Below are positions 11,629-23,971 of a stretch of DNA of 64,000 bases, piece after piece (the stretch's first letter is position 1; each line of letters opens with the position of its first letter). The DNA comes from Viridothelium virens (taxonomy: Eukaryota; Ascomycota; Dothideomycetes; Trypetheliales; Trypetheliaceae), in NCBI GenBank assembly GCA_010094025.1, contig ML991830.1, positions 62,001 through 126,000 of the forward strand. Direction: 5' to 3'. The notes below the pieces were generated by a model that searched no databases, was not told the origin of the DNA, and was given only the letters and a program-made list of their open reading frames with translations. Made by a program: the position numbers and the translations under genes.

Positions 11629-13544
11629 TCAGATCAAGGCAGTGAACACCTTTTTCGGAAACGAAACAGCTTCTTGTGCAAGACTTTCACGACGTTCGGG
11701 TTCTGAGTCCTCGCGAAGGATATTCTCCCGTCTATTTGTCGCGAGGTCGATCTCATGAGTGCGAATGAAAGGCTTCCACCCACGCGAATTTATGAGCGGG
11801 TTGCCAGAGAGGCTGGAGTAAATCTTCCAACCACCATAGAGAGCAAGGATGAGAGGAGCCGCCAGATAGGCCTGAAAGAAGACCCCGGCATCCGGAGAGC
11901 TTCCCACAGGCTTTGAGGGTTCATTAGCTTTTGCAAGGCTCGGAAACAGTATGAACAACATACCCAAACGGCAACGTAGAATTGCGCTATTAGACATACC
12001 ACGTTCAGGATCAGGCCAACCCAACTTCCACCGACTCCAAGTGTAGCTCGGTATGGAAGCTGCGACAAACTGTACCCTTGTGCCCTCCAAGCCTGTCTGA
12101 AGCGCAAATGAGAGGCACAAATACTTCCCCAAACAAAGAAGTTCGAAACTCCAGATAGAGCCAACAGCCAGTCGAAGACGGTAGAACCTTTCTTGGCCTC
12201 ATTGACGAAGGCCAAAAGACCGAAGAGAAGCTGCAGGATGACTGTCGGGACAGGACGGCCTCTCCTATCAACGTAGGCAAGGAATTTAGGTGCCATACCT
12301 CGCATTGCCAAAGCTTGGATTGTGCGGGTAGAGGCAAAGGTTGCAGAATTGGCGACACTAAGGACGGAAATTGTAATAACTGCATTGAAGATGGAGGGTA
12401 GCGCCTTGATTCCCGCTAGTCTAATGGCAATGACGAAAGGTGAATATGCCGTTTTTGCTCCTGTCGCATTGAGAAGGTTGGGATTGTCTGCTGGCACAAT
12501 AAGCCCGACGATGAAGATGTTGACAATGTAGAAGAAGCAGATGCGCCAGAATACTTGTCTTGTCGCTTTGGGTACCATCCTTGTTGGGTCTGCCGATTCG
12601 GCTGCAGCGAGACCTGTTAACTCCGTCCCCCCAAAGGCAAAGGCAGCGGTGACGAATACTGTGCAGAAGCCGTGGAATCCATTTCGGAAAGCCCCGGGGT
12701 CGTGCCAATAATGAGCACCAATGTATCCACGATTGTCAGTTGGAACGCCACCACAGTCAATGACGACACCAAGGATTATGAAGCCTGTACACGCAAGAAC
12801 TTTGATAATACTCAAAACAAACTCAACTTCTCCATAACCTCTCACGCCAAAAAATTGGACGATAACGAGAAGGGCCAGAAAAACAGCGATCCAAATTCCA
12901 ATATTAAGATCAGAGCGCCAGAACTGAATGGTAATTCCGGCAGCAGTAATCTCAAATGGCAGGATGACAAGCCAACCAATTGCGTAATCCCACCCCAGTG
13001 CGAATCCCCTATAGTAAGTCAAAATGTCATTCATTGAACGGATTCAGAAACTACCATGAGCGTACCATGAAGGATCGAGGAAGCGACAGAAATAGGTAAA
13101 ATATGCACCATTAACGGGATAGAGTGTCGCCAACTCCCCAAGAGCTTGGATGGTGCATAGCATCATGACCCCAACGATAATATAACCGATCAACTATAGG
13201 CGGTTAACAACTGGGTTTAGTGTGGTGGGACAGGCGTACCAAACCAGCAGGCCCACCTGTCTGAAGCGCGCTTCCGGTGCCCACAAAGAGGCCAGCACCA
13301 ATTGCACCGCCTTTTGCGACAGTTGTGTTAGCATCGTTAGAGGAACAAAATGAGGATAAACTCTACCGATGGCAATCATCTGCATGTGTCTTCCGTGTAG
13401 ACCTCGCTTGAGTCCCCCTTGTCCTTCTTCGACTTCACTGGGCCCATTTGCAAGGGCGTCATTGCTCTCACTGTAGGGCTTTGCAGCGCCCAGCTCCTCA
13501 TGATTGGATCCCTTACCGGTGTATGCTGGAGCTGGAGGATTCAT
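11629..13544 (-). CDS. AAT-family amino-acid permease (Gap1/Agp-like)
   Basis: Proton-coupled plasma-membrane amino-acid permease of the fungal YAT/AAT group. Start MNPPAPAYTGKG at 13544 (an in-frame ATG also exists at 13556). The hydrophilic N-terminus leads into the family signature LKRGLHGRHMQMIAIG; a splice then gives GGAIGAGLFVGTGSALQTGG, the substrate-binding first helix. Further splices give LIGYIIVGVMM..., FLDPSW/GFALGWDYAIGW, and near the end AVW/PVGSSPDAGVFF. The long middle exon carries VFVTAAFAFGGTELTGLAAAE, the TM6 region that contacts substrate in relatives. The protein ends with a cytosolic tail after YLAAPLILALYGGWK. Four introns, all closing frame. Substrate range cannot be read from sequence. 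Confidence 0.92.
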
Positions 13545-14420
13545 GATATAGCGCAAAATTGGGAATTGAAAAGAAAACTCAAGGAAATCGAATTGGTTTG
13601 AGTGACAATGGAAGAAGTAGAGACTGGTGAAGAAGGACGAACGGAACTAACCTTGATCCTGGCGTGTTTTAGATTATATGTTGCCTGGTTTCTTCGATAG
13701 AGGTGATGCCGTGCGTACCTAGGTACCCGAAGATCGATCGCAAGATAAGAACTCGAGGAGAGATCGACCGATGGATCCTCCATCGAGGCTGGCAGCGGGA
13801 ACATACACTGTTACTTGCAACTTCCTAAAGCTCCTTCTTGAAGACGATAGGCGCAGTTGGCGTCTTCAGTACGGAGTACTAGGCTGATAGCTGGGCCTGC
13901 CCAGTGGACCGTTTCCAATCAGGCGATGAACCGACAGTAGGGATATGTCGGATGGCGCCATTAGGTAGGGAGGTGCTTGTGCATCGCTACTCCGTGTGAG
14001 TACATGCAGGGTACGAGGCCCAATGGTATAGATAGCGGAAGGTGCCACTGGCCCCAGATGGCGGAGAAAGCAAACAACAATGCAAACAGATCTGATGCCA
14101 ATAACCGCAACAGGCCATCATGCCAGCCACGCGCTATCACATGACTGGGCTGCTAGTTGACGGAGATAGAGTTTTGCCGATCACCGAGCTCGCGACCTGG
14201 ACCCTCTGACAAGGGCTAAGTTTGAAAGCAATCCATCATCTTTCTCCTTCGCCAGAACTGCCTCGTTCAAAATCTCTGCGCCCTTCTGCTGGCTGACTTG
14301 CCCAGCTGACCGCAGATTCCATGGTCTCATAGATTCCCAACCCCTCCCTTCGTTCCAGCAAGCCGTGCTCTCTCCCTTTATCCCTCCTACTGAACCGCAT
14401 TCCACAACACTGACCTCACT
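13545..14420. other. Shared upstream region of the permease and SPT5 genes
   Basis: Divergent promoters: the permease reads left from 13544 and the SPT5 gene right from 14421. A pyrimidine-rich stretch with TTCC/CTTC tracts lies just before the SPT5 start (about 14330-14400). No gene supported between them. Confidence 0.5.
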
Positions 14421-17400
14421 ATGGCGAGTCTCGCCAACCAAGATTTCGGCTCGGAATCCGAAGACGACGACTTCAACCCCGCACCAGCCATTGATTCTGA
14501 TGACGAACGGGACATAAAGCCAGAAGATGAAGAGACGTCACAAAAGCCTCGCTCGGAGCCGGCCAGCAGGGCTGTTCGGGAGGAAGAATACGAGGATGAG
14601 GATGACGACAAGCCGCCAGATGTCAACGGATCTGGATCCAAAGCGAAAACTAACGGTGAGGGCGATGTAGAGGCTGATGGAGAAGAAGATGGGGATGGAG
14701 ATGGGGAAGGTGCGGGAGGTGGTGAGGATGAGGATGAGGATGAGGAAGACGATGAGGATGAAGACGACGATGATGAAGAGGATGACGTTCAGGTATGGTT
14801 GCTCGTTGCCATCGGATTTGTTCTCCAGTGCCTTTATCTAATGCGAGTCAGGGCGGACACCGCCGCAAAAGAAGAAAGCGAGATCCACGAAATCAATTCA
14901 TCGATGTCGAAGCCGAAGTTGATGATGAGGATGAAGACGTGGATGAAGACGAAGAAGGCGAGGCCGTCGGAGACTTCCTTGCGGACACACATCCGGATGA
15001 CTTAAACGATTTGCCTCCAGGAGCGGACAAGGATGACCGTAGGCACAGAGAACTGGATAGACAGAGGGAGCTTCAGGCGAGTTTGGATGCTGAGAAGCAG
15101 GCCGCTTTACTTAAAGAACGATATGGGCGTAATCGTGCCGCTGCCACAGATGCCGCAATTATGCCGCAACGGCTATTGTTGCCCAGTGTCGACGATCCTA
15201 CTATCTGGGGAGTCCGGTGTAAGCCTGGCAAGGAAAGGGAAATCGTGTACGCCATCATGAAGCGTATTGAAGATCGTCAAAATACTCGGGAGCCTCTCGC
15301 GATTACGGCAGCGTTTGAGCGTGGAGGTACAATGGCTGGCTACATTTATGTCGAGGCGAAGAAACAGGCAGACGTGATGACTGCATGTGACGGAGTTAGC
15401 TTCCTCTATCCTCGGACGAAGATGGTCCTCATTCCAATTGGTGAGATGCCTGATCTTTTGAGAGTCAACAAATCGAAGCAACTTGAGCCTGGAGCCTACG
15501 TGAGGATAAAGCGCGGCAAATACCAAGGAGATCTGGCACAGGTTGAAGATGTTGAAACCAATGGGCTTGAAGTCAGCGTGAGATTGGTTCCGCGGTTGGA
15601 TTACGGCCAGAACGAAGATGCAAATGCGTCCACTGAGAAACGCAAGCGCCCAGGATTTGGCGGAGGAAACCCGGCTGCCAACAGACCTCCCCCACGGCTC
15701 TTCAGTGAACAAGAAGCCAAAAGAAAGCACGGGAAGTTCCTTCAACAGGTCGTCCACTTGGGCAAGAAACAATTCACCTACATCAATGACACCTACATTG
15801 ATGGCTTTCTCATCAAGGATATGAAGCTACAGCATCTAATCACAGAAGATGTTAACCCCACGTTGGAGGAGGTAACTCGATTTGCGGCCCGTGAAGAGGA
15901 CGGAGTAGAGAATCTTGATCTAACAGCTCTTGCAGCTACGTTGAAGGCTGCTGGAGCAAATGCGGAATATCTCCCTGGAGACATGGTGGAAGTCTACCAA
16001 GGCGAACAGCGAGGTGTGACCGGCAAGGCGATATCGGTTCACGGTGATATTGTTAAGCTTACAGTCACGGAGGGAGATCTCCAGGGCCAGATCATCGAGG
16101 CTCCCGTCAAAGGTTTACGGAAGAAGTTCAACGAAGGTGATCACGTCAAAGTCGTCGGAGCGAGCAAGTATCACGACGAAGTCGGCATGATCGTCAAGAT
16201 CAGAGATGATCGCGTTACTTTGCTGACAGATTCTAACAATCAAGAAATTACCGTCTTTAGTAAAGATCTTCGAGAAGCTACTGACGCCGGCGGTCCTACC
16301 GGAACATCGAAATACGACCTCTACGACCTGGTTCAACTTGATGCTGCAACTGTTGCCTGCGTCATCAAAGTCGACCGGGAATCCCTCCGCGTGCTTGACC
16401 AAACTGGTTCAGTACGCTCTCTGCTTCCCTCAAACATCTCCAACAAAATCGAAAAACGCCGTAACGCCGTTGCTACTGACCGTGACGGCTCTGAAATCCG
16501 TGTTGACGATACTATCAAGGAACAAGGCGGCTTCGGTGAACGCAAACAAGGCCAAGTCCTTCATATCCACCGCAATTTCCTCTTCGCTCTCTCGCGCACC
16601 CAAACTGAAAATGCCGGTGTGTTCGTCGTTCGTACCGCTAACGTCCTAACTGTCGCCGCGAAAGGCGGTCGCGTGAACAACGCCGGCCCTGACCTCACAA
16701 AGATGAATCCGATGCGCAACAATGGTACCCAAAATGGCGGACAGCAGATGCCTCCACCCAAGACCTTTGGGCGTGACAAACTCCTCGGACGCACTGTGAC
16801 TATTCGCAAAGGCCCGCACAAGGGTCTCTTGGGTATCGTAAAGGACACTACCGATTCCGAAGCTCGTGTCGAGCTGCACACGAAATCGAAGACCGTGAAC
16901 GTACCCAAGGAAGCTCTACTGGTCAAGGATCCGATTACGGGACAAACCATCGATAGTTGGAAACTCGGCGGCGGTCGTGGTAAGCCGAGCGATATGGGAC
17001 GCACGCCTTATGGCGGCCGCACACCCAGTGCTCAGTCGGGATGGCAGGGGAATGGTGGACGTACGCCCATGGCCGCTGCAAATGGAGGACGAACACCTGC
17101 TTGGAATGGGGCGGGAGGAAGGACGCCTGCATGGAATGGAGGAGGAAGCGGAGGAGGCGGTGGTGGAGGTAGTTGGGCAAGTGGTGGTCGCACGCCGGCT
17201 GCGGGTGGAAGGGTAGGCGAGGGCGGAAAGACACCTGCGTGGGGTGGTGCTGGGGCAGGAGATCGGACGGTTAATCCATATGACGGGAGCCGTACCGCAT
17301 ATGGTGGCAACACCAGCAACGTGAGACCAATTCCCTTCTCTTTTCGCTTTATCTTTCCTAAGATGCTAACGAAATCTCCAGTCAGCATGGGCTTCGTCCA

Positions 17401-17864
17401 AAACACCTTATTCCTCGTCTGCGGGCTTCTCTGGATCTCGCACGCCAGCGTGGAATGCTGGTTCCTCCAATTCTTCAACCTCTCATCACGATAGCGGCTC
17501 TCGCACCCCGGCGCATACCCCGTACGCGTCTGCCCCAACTCCTTCCTGGGGTCCTCCGCCTTCTTCAACATCCACCTCCAATGCTGCTGCCTCGCAACCC
17601 ACACCCAAACCATACGATGCACCGACCCCTGCTCCAGGCGGTTATTCGGCGCCTACTCCAGGAGCCTACACTGCACCGACTCCTGGTGCCAGTGGCGGTG
17701 GGTACAGCGCTCCAACCCCAGGAGCAAGTGGCGGGTATAATGCACCGACTCCAGGGGCGTATGCAGCACCAACGCCTGGTAGTGGAGGTTTGGGTGCGAC
17801 CCCGGGGGCATGGGCAGCGGAGACGCCAGGGGCTGGGGAGGATGATGATCCCAGGTACGAGTAA
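14421..17864 (+). CDS. SPT5: Transcription elongation factor Spt5
   Basis: Three exons: 14421-14792, 14852-17320 and 17382-17864 (introns of 59 and 61 bp, all phase 0), about 1107 residues. Order: a very acidic N-terminus (runs of D/E up to the first intron), RRKRRKRD, the NGN domain from about residue 240 (WGVRCKPGKEREIVYAI; YIYVEA), and several KOW motifs (PGAYVRIKRGKYQGDLAQV; PGDMVEVYQGEQRGVTG; EGDHVKVVGASKYHDEVG; KLLGRTVTIRKGPHKGLLG). The C-terminal region has two repeat types: GGRTPAWNG-like units in exon 2 and YxAPTPGA-like units in exon 3. Spt5 pairs with Spt4 on RNA polymerase II to promote processivity; the C-terminal repeats are the known phosphorylation platform for Cdk9/Bur1-type kinases. 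The final exon is read in a frame that only the second splice opens. Single-copy and conserved. Confidence 0.96.
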
Positions 17865-18736
17865 GAATTCGAGGCGATTTGTTCATCGAGGTAGATGGAA
17901 TCGGCTACGCTAGATGAATAAGGTGTGGCAGAAGGGCTGAGCTTGATTCAGAAGGTTCATTTTCTCATGCATTGGTGCGGTGTTAGAACGGATAATGCGA
18001 GGTGCGATTGCGCTGGTTAGGGGCAAAGATTTTGGGCCATCGCAAAGTATAACAGCGGCGAACAAGTAGTTTAGCACGAAACCGGTGTTACTAATGCGCC
18101 TATTGATCCTTCGCCAAGGGTTTGTGCTGTACAGAAATAAGCTTTTGCGTCGCGCCGTGACATCATATGTGCAATTGCAGGCGAGTGCGAGGTCGTTACC
18201 TAACGTCATATATCTGAAACCGATTTGCCCCTTACACAAAAACATGAATAGCGTTGAGCTGGGCGAAGGAACAAACGAAAAGCGTGTACGCTGACAATAT
18301 GTAAACTTGAACATGATAGATGGTGGGATAGAGGATATAGGCTAGAGACGCCGAAAAGCGCTAATGCATGCTGCCGCTAGATGCCATAGTAAACCATGCT
18401 GAAGAAATGTCGGAGACAGAAAGTAAAGATGAACCCAGAATCCCAAATTTCGCTTGCCTTCTCTTGTGCATATTGCTGCCGTCCTTCCTAACCATGACGA
18501 TAGATATGCGCTGGACGCCAACATTCAACCACTTTTTTTGCGAAATGAGAAACTCCACACCAGTATTCGTATACATGTTTCGTATTAGAAGGTCAAGATT
18601 TCCAGTCACACAGTACCCTCTTGTTACTCATCGATCCAACCTTGGGCCCTTGTAGCCTGTTCCGTATCTTGCCCTCTAAGTCATGGTGATTTGCCATTTA
18701 CTGGCTGGTGCTTGTATGCCATGTTCTCCTTGAACC
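17865..18736. other. Intergenic region between convergent SPT5 and F-box genes
   Basis: Holds the 3' ends of two convergent genes. Small open stretches (18085-18294, 18368-18655) have no recognisable family. No RNA gene seen. Confidence 0.45.
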
Positions 18737-20437
18737 TCATTTCCCACTGTGCTCTGGACACCTGCGCACCACCCACTTTTCCCACGCCTTCCGCTGCATG
18801 TTTGTAACGGAGATACCGTTGTCTCCCAGGTCTTCCGCACTCTCGGGATACGACTGCCCATTGCAATTGCACCAGGGTACGCTACTGGGTGTATCGGGGC
18901 TCATCACAGGAAAGTCCATTTCATTCGCAGCAGGGCCATGTTCATCATCACTTTCTCGCTCCTCCTCAGAATCGCTAATCTCCTCGAAATCACTCTCTGA
19001 ATCGTGGTTCATGTGATGCATTGTAGGGTACCCGTTTGCGGGTCCAGGCGCTCCGTGGTCATCAGCTTCAGAGTCGCCATCGACGTTCCCCTCTGCGTCA
19101 GCTTGAGCGTCCCAACCGCCTTCATCATCGCTCTCGCTCGCGACTCCCGGGGGATCGTCAGGAACTTCAGCGCCGGAAGCGGCGTACATTTCATCGAAGT
19201 GTTTGGCATAGCCAATTCGACGGAGACTGACCCAGTCGAGTCGTGGCATGCCGTCTCGTAGAAAGCTCAGAACATCCTTCCAATTGCTGCCCTCTTTCAA
19301 TAGCACATCTCGAAGTCGAAGGCCTTTCAGCTTATCCCAATGCCTTTGTGCAAAACCAATGATCTCGTGGGAGTGGAGACGCCAACCTTGGATGCCAAAG
19401 GCGAGGAGGTTTCGCCAGTGAACATGGTGGAAGACCTCTTCCAGTCCCAGACTAAGTGGTCGATGGCTTGGGAAACCAACATGCACAGCTTGCATATTTT
19501 TCGCCGTCTGGAAAACAGTCTTGAAGAGTTCGCTTAGTTCTCGCATTTTTGAGTCGAGGTCAGTGCTCGAGTCATCAAAATGCAGTTCTAAGCAGGTAAA
19601 TTGTGCTGCAAGTGTAGAGAACGATCGAGGTCGCTGTTCCGCAAGCACAACAGCAGATTGCGGAGAAAGCATTGGAGATGAAAAGCGGCTGCATGGACTT
19701 TTGGTCGCAAGAAGAGCAGCTCCAATGGTCCTCGTGGAGTGACTACACGCGGGGGCCCATTTGAGCTCCACAAGGTGAGTGACATCAGCATGCTGACGAA
19801 TGTAGCTGAGGAGCACTGAATCTTCCTCGTCTTGTACACGCAAGATTTGCACGTGCTGTAGTGAGGTGAATGCGTGGATGGCCTTGTTCAAGACTTGAGC
19901 GTCAAGTTCAGAGGCTATGATCTCCTTCTGATCCGAGACTTTTTGGGTGAAGTGGCCGACGTCGAGAAAGCCCAGACTGTGGGGAAGTGACGGAAGGAGC
20001 TCGCGCACTCTTTCTCGGCCTTGAATGGGTGTCAGCAGCTAAGTCAAAACGACCTCTGTCTGGAAGATGCGGGTCAAGACAGGACCTTCGACGTAGAAGT
20101 AGGGTACCATATAACTGAATTTCTTCACATGCCGGGCCAGATGCGGTTGACTCGCGATGTTGTCTAAGCGTCTCAACCCCTTCCGGGAGAAGCGGGTAGT
20201 GACTCTCGCGAACTGGTGAACGGCGCCAAGCTCTGAGAAGCGCTTGCAGGTGAGTCGGAAGTGGCCTACGTCTTGGGCTTGATCTGGCTGCGGAGGAGGC
20301 GGCGGCCTGAAACTCTCTTGCGAGAGGTAGGCCCTCCGATCAAGACTCACGAGCTTCTCCGGATCAGCTTCAATGTGATCGAGAATCTCTCGAAGCAACT
20401 CGTTCGACAGCTTCTGGATCCCTCGGGGTGCCGCCAT
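18737..20437 (-). CDS. F-box domain protein
   Basis: Start MAAPRGIQKLSNELLREILDHI at 20437: the LSNELLREIL pattern is the N-terminal half of an F-box, which binds Skp1 in SCF ubiquitin ligases. A likely intron 20020-20085 (66 bp; unusual GTCCTG donor, normal GCTGAC branch and AAG acceptor) joins FYVEG to RERVRELLPSLPHS and keeps the frame, giving about 544 residues. The middle has irregular leucine-rich segments (LTxLELHF, LKGLRLRDVLL, LDWVSLRRIGY) suited to substrate recognition. The C-terminal 150 residues are acidic and disordered (SDSEEERESDDEHG) before a basic WEKWVVRRCPEH end. Function inferred: substrate adaptor of unknown target. The donor is the weakest part of the model. Confidence 0.75.
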
Positions 20438-22394
20438 GTCGGGTCAAGCGGGGTAAGCGGTCTCATTGACTGGGGACGGCAGTTCAGTAGGGCAAATCTT
20501 GGAGGAGGATGAGGAGAGGAAGAGACCCGGGGGGGCAAGGAGAGATGAAGGAGGAGGATGAGACGGAAACTCTTACTGATGACGTTGATGGTGCTACGAA
20601 AGGATGGGAGAAATTGGCGCATCGAAGGAGGGAAAGAAGGAGAAAGCGACTGACGTCGACGCCGGGTCACGATGGTAGATAAGTTGAGCAGAAAGTCAGC
20701 CAGCAGAGCATCTCGCATGCAAAATGAATCCTAAACCGCCACGGGGGGGTTGCAGTCGACAAATCACCTCGTTTGGCCGTACACCACAGCATCACATGAC
20801 CATTAGCGCAACCGAAGGAGATGAAGCTGCGGGAGGATACCCGTTCCCGTGCCAGGGCGTGCCCCTGCGCGGTCGTCGAGAAGGTCGCGCTGGGTGGCAG
20901 AGGAGAGGGGACGAGCCGGTGGTGGGCTCTGCTGCGCTGTGGTGGGCGCTGCTTGGGTACTGCTGCGCGCTGCTGGGCTCTGGCGGGCACAGGCGTGCTG
21001 CAGTGGTAGCGGTGCGATGCGTTGGCCAGCATGCATAAGCAGCGACGGTGTCCCCCAATGATCCCTCTTCGCCCACGGCCTCCGGAGGCACATCCTTCGT
21101 CCTCGTGCGCTCGGCCGTCCGTGGAGCGAGGCGAAGGGGGTATATAGCACCCGCTGCCCGTCGCGAGGAAGGAGGGAGGACGAGCTCGAGGGATGAGGTC
21201 GAGGCACCAGGGACGAAGAGCACGCAACTCCCACGCACTCCGTATTAGACCCAGGCCAATGGCAGCAGCACTCACGCACGGCTGGGCCTCTCTGTTGCCG
21301 CCAAGCGGCCACCCTCTCGGGTCTTGCAGATATCGTCCAAGAGGATTCCAGCGCGACGACTCCAATCACCGCGCATCGCGTGTCGAACGACAGCATCAAC
21401 TTTCGCCCCTCCGCTCGCGAACCTCTCGAACAGCTTGCGGCTAGCCGACAAGTTGCAGCTGCCGCCCCTCACCCTCCGACCCGGACTTTTATTACAGTCT
21501 CGGTCCGGCCGGGGTGGGCCTGGGAAGGCTTCCCGGGCAGGCGAAGACGAGCTCGCTCTATATTACCACCATTACCACCATTACCACCATGACCTGTCCA
21601 TCCTAACCGGGTGGAAGCGCAAAGCCAAAGCCAGAGCAGTGATGCACCGCCAAGGTTCGTGTTATGTCTTGCTTTAGCTGGCCATCGTACTCCCACATGC
21701 CATCCATGTCTCGATCGTTTCCTGTCAGCTGCAGAATGCCAAACGTCATGCTGCCTTCCTTTCATTCCTCCTTCCCAGAAATCATAAAACGTGGGCGCTC
21801 CTCGTCGCATCCCGGCCCTCTCTGCTCCGGATCTCTGCTAGAGACGGGAGGAGTACAGTACCTGTTCCTGTCTCCCATCCTGGCCGCCCGTGACGTTGCA
21901 CAAGACGACCACTTCGGGCAAGATGGCGGATGCTAGGCAAAGCTTATTTTGGCTGCGCTTGATTGCTCCTCTTCGCCGACCATGCCTACCCTCACCTTTT
22001 TTACCGGAGCCATTTCTGGACAGCAGCTCAGGTTGCGCCTGGGGCCTGGGTACATGCACGTCATGGCAGCCCACGAAAAGGGATCATTGCGCGAAATGGG
22101 TCGGAACAGTAACAACAAGAAGGCAACGTCACTTCACCACACAAACACAAGAAAAACCAATGTTTGGACTTAATTTTCCACCAAACATTACACCAAGAGA
22201 CCTTTCCAGAAACGAGTGGCTTTGCCAGTAATTGGAAAATAAGACCGGCCACGAAAACGGAACCCCGAAACGTAGCTTCATACAGTAACAATTAACGATG
22301 CCCTCTGCACCGGGAGTCTGGTACCAACATCGGGAGCAGCATGCTAGTCATCTTGCCCGTCTCCCCCTGGCACCCATATCGCATTCAATGCGCG
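20438..22394. other. GC-rich 2-kb intergenic region
   Basis: Long open stretches on both strands between 20667 and 21399 come from GC-rich, stop-poor sequence: several frames are open at once with Arg/Pro/Ala-rich, family-less translations. I see no gene. A perfect 9-bp tandem repeat (ATTACCACC x3) lies at 21562-21588. The region separates the divergent F-box gene from the 3' end of the adenylyltransferase gene and could host a non-coding transcript or long regulatory region. Confidence 0.45.
21562..21588 (+). repeat. Minisatellite, 3 x 9 bp
   Basis: Three perfect tandem copies of ATTACCACC, followed by an imperfect partial copy. Inside the GC-rich non-coding region. Confidence 0.85.
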
Positions 22395-23645
22395 CTACTG
22401 GGTCGCTTTCTGAGCCTTTTCTGCCAGTAAGCGTCGTATCTCTGTACTGCTGATCTTCGTACGAAAGCTATCCGCCTCCTTTTCCTCGAGACTACGACTG
22501 CCCTCGTCATCCTCCGTGTCCAACACATCGACCTCAAGCACCTGCAGCCCAGCCCATCCTTTCTCAGCACGTTTTGTGTTCACAGCCTGCCCCCCTGCCC
22601 TGGTCTCGGCAGAGACGACCAACGCTGAAATGTCGGGGTCCGTAATGGTAGGCCCATACGGATCTTGGATTTCCGTGCAGTTAATGGTAATACCTGAGGC
22701 AAGCCGTGTGGACACAACGTGGCCATTGGGTCCAGGTACGGATTTGTAAGTTGTGGTGATGAATTTCTCGCGTAATGAATGGCGTTTTGGACAAAAGTCA
22801 AGTATGCCCAACAAAAAGCTAGTAATTACCTTTTCTCGGGTGTTCCAGGTCCCTAGATATTCTGCATGCTTCTTGTTCTTCAACAGCGCATCTCCAGTGA
22901 TACCAACGGTCAGTGTCCTCTCCTGCCTGGGGGAAGAAGAACCAGGCGGTTCGCAAGCGAGGGCGGTCATAGTTAGAAGGAGTTTGTGTCCAATATGAAG
23001 ATGGTCAAAGGTCCCTCCAACTGCAACCGAATAATGAGCTTTTGCATCTGCACCTTCATGTTGATTGAACCTGTCATGGCTCGCATGCTGAACTATACCA
23101 CCTTGCACATGCTGAACCTTGATGGAAGTGTCCTCGACCTCGAGGAAGTCTTTACAAAAGCGAAGACCCTCCTCGCTCTCAACGGCAAAAAGTGTTTCCC
23201 AGGACCTGCTGGAAAGTGCGAGTCGTTGAATATTGATAAGAGGTCCCTCAAAGTCTTCACTCTTGGATTCTAGTCCAACCGTACTGTAGCGGGTGGGATA
23301 ATTGAGGGGAATCACTCGAACATCGACACCATCTGCATCCTCGAGATTGATCTCATTCTGCGATCCAATGAAACAGACAAGCTTGTATAATCCAGATACT
23401 AAGGCCTGCAAGGGGCCATACAATGCGCACCTCGGCTCGCGTTGCTGCGTGAATACGTGGCCAGACGGGATCGCAACATCCAAGATGATCGCCCTCTTAG
23501 TGGAACTTGATCGCGTCTGAGACTCTTGTAGCGCAGTCTTCAGTGCCGGTCCATACGCGGCATTGAGGGTGGTGAATGTAGGCGAAGAGGGCGGCGGAGG
23601 GAGCAGAAGCAGCGCACTGGGAGGTGCGTCTTCTGACGAAGTCAT
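22395..23645 (-). CDS. CAB4: Pantetheine-phosphate adenylyltransferase (Cab4-type)
   Basis: Intronless, 416 residues, start MTSSEDAPPSALLLLPPPP at 23645. The catalytic domain begins near residue 207 with VAVGGTFDHLHIGHKLLL, holding the HxGH motif of the nucleotidyltransferase superfamily, and ends with KISSTEIRRLL, the ISSTxxR-type ATP-binding motif. TREKVITSF and SALVVSAETRAGG also match eukaryotic PPAT. It transfers AMP from ATP to 4'-phosphopantetheine to make dephospho-CoA, the fourth step of CoA synthesis. In yeast Cab4 acts in a CoA-synthesising complex with the other Cab proteins. The N-terminal 200 residues are a fungal extension without a clear domain. No dephospho-CoA kinase domain is fused, unlike animal COASY. 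It shares a short divergent promoter with the next gene. Confidence 0.93.
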   Translation of the reverse strand: MTSSEDAPPSALLLLPPPPSSPTFTTLNAAYGPALKTALQESQTRSSSTKRAIILDVAIPSGHVFTQQREPRCALYGPLQALVSGLYKLVCFIGSQNEINLEDADGVDVRVIPLNYPTRYSTVGLESKSEDFEGPLINIQRLALSSRSWETLFAVESEEGLRFCKDFLEVEDTSIKVQHVQGGIVQHASHDRFNQHEGADAKAHYSVAVGGTFDHLHIGHKLLLTMTALACEPPGSSSPRQERTLTVGITGDALLKNKKHAEYLGTWNTREKVITSFLLGILDFCPKRHSLREKFITTTYKSVPGPNGHVVSTRLASGITINCTEIQDPYGPTITDPDISALVVSAETRAGGQAVNTKRAEKGWAGLQVLEVDVLDTEDDEGSRSLEEKEADSFRTKISSTEIRRLLAEKAQKATQ

Positions 23646-23971
23646 GTTGGCAACCTCATGTTCATTGGAGAACGACTCGTGCCAGCGAGGCCAGCTTTAT
23701 AGAGGCTAGGTGGATGGTGGGGAGGGAGAGGAGTGATGGGGCCTGATGAGACAGTCGCGGCCGGGGTACCGCTGTCGGCAATGCCGACCACGTGACGTCG
23801 AAATGCAATGGACGGGATGAAGGTGGAAGTGGAAGTAGAAGTGGAAGTAAACTGCATGCAGACAGACGCAGACCCTCGACTACTCTCTCAAATCCTGCCC
23901 CCGAATCCGACCCGAACCTCCCTTACCTCCCTCCACCCTCTGTCGCTCGGGCCCAGCCTGGCTGCGGCACC
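23646..23971. promoter_or_regulatory. Short divergent promoter between CAB4-type and DCAF7-like genes
   Basis: The two start codons lie 146 bp (upstream ATG) or 326 bp (preferred ATG) apart, head to head. The interval includes a GGAAGTGGAAGT-type purine repeat at 23820-23850 (units of GTGGAA/GTAGAA). A bidirectional promoter is inferred from the geometry only. Confidence 0.5.

Noticed and set aside
20667-21399. Minus-strand open stretches of about 200 residues, possibly a gene
   Set aside because: Several overlapping frames are equally open on both strands, the translations are Arg/Pro/Ala-rich with no domain, and there is no splice or start context. A composition effect is the simpler reading.
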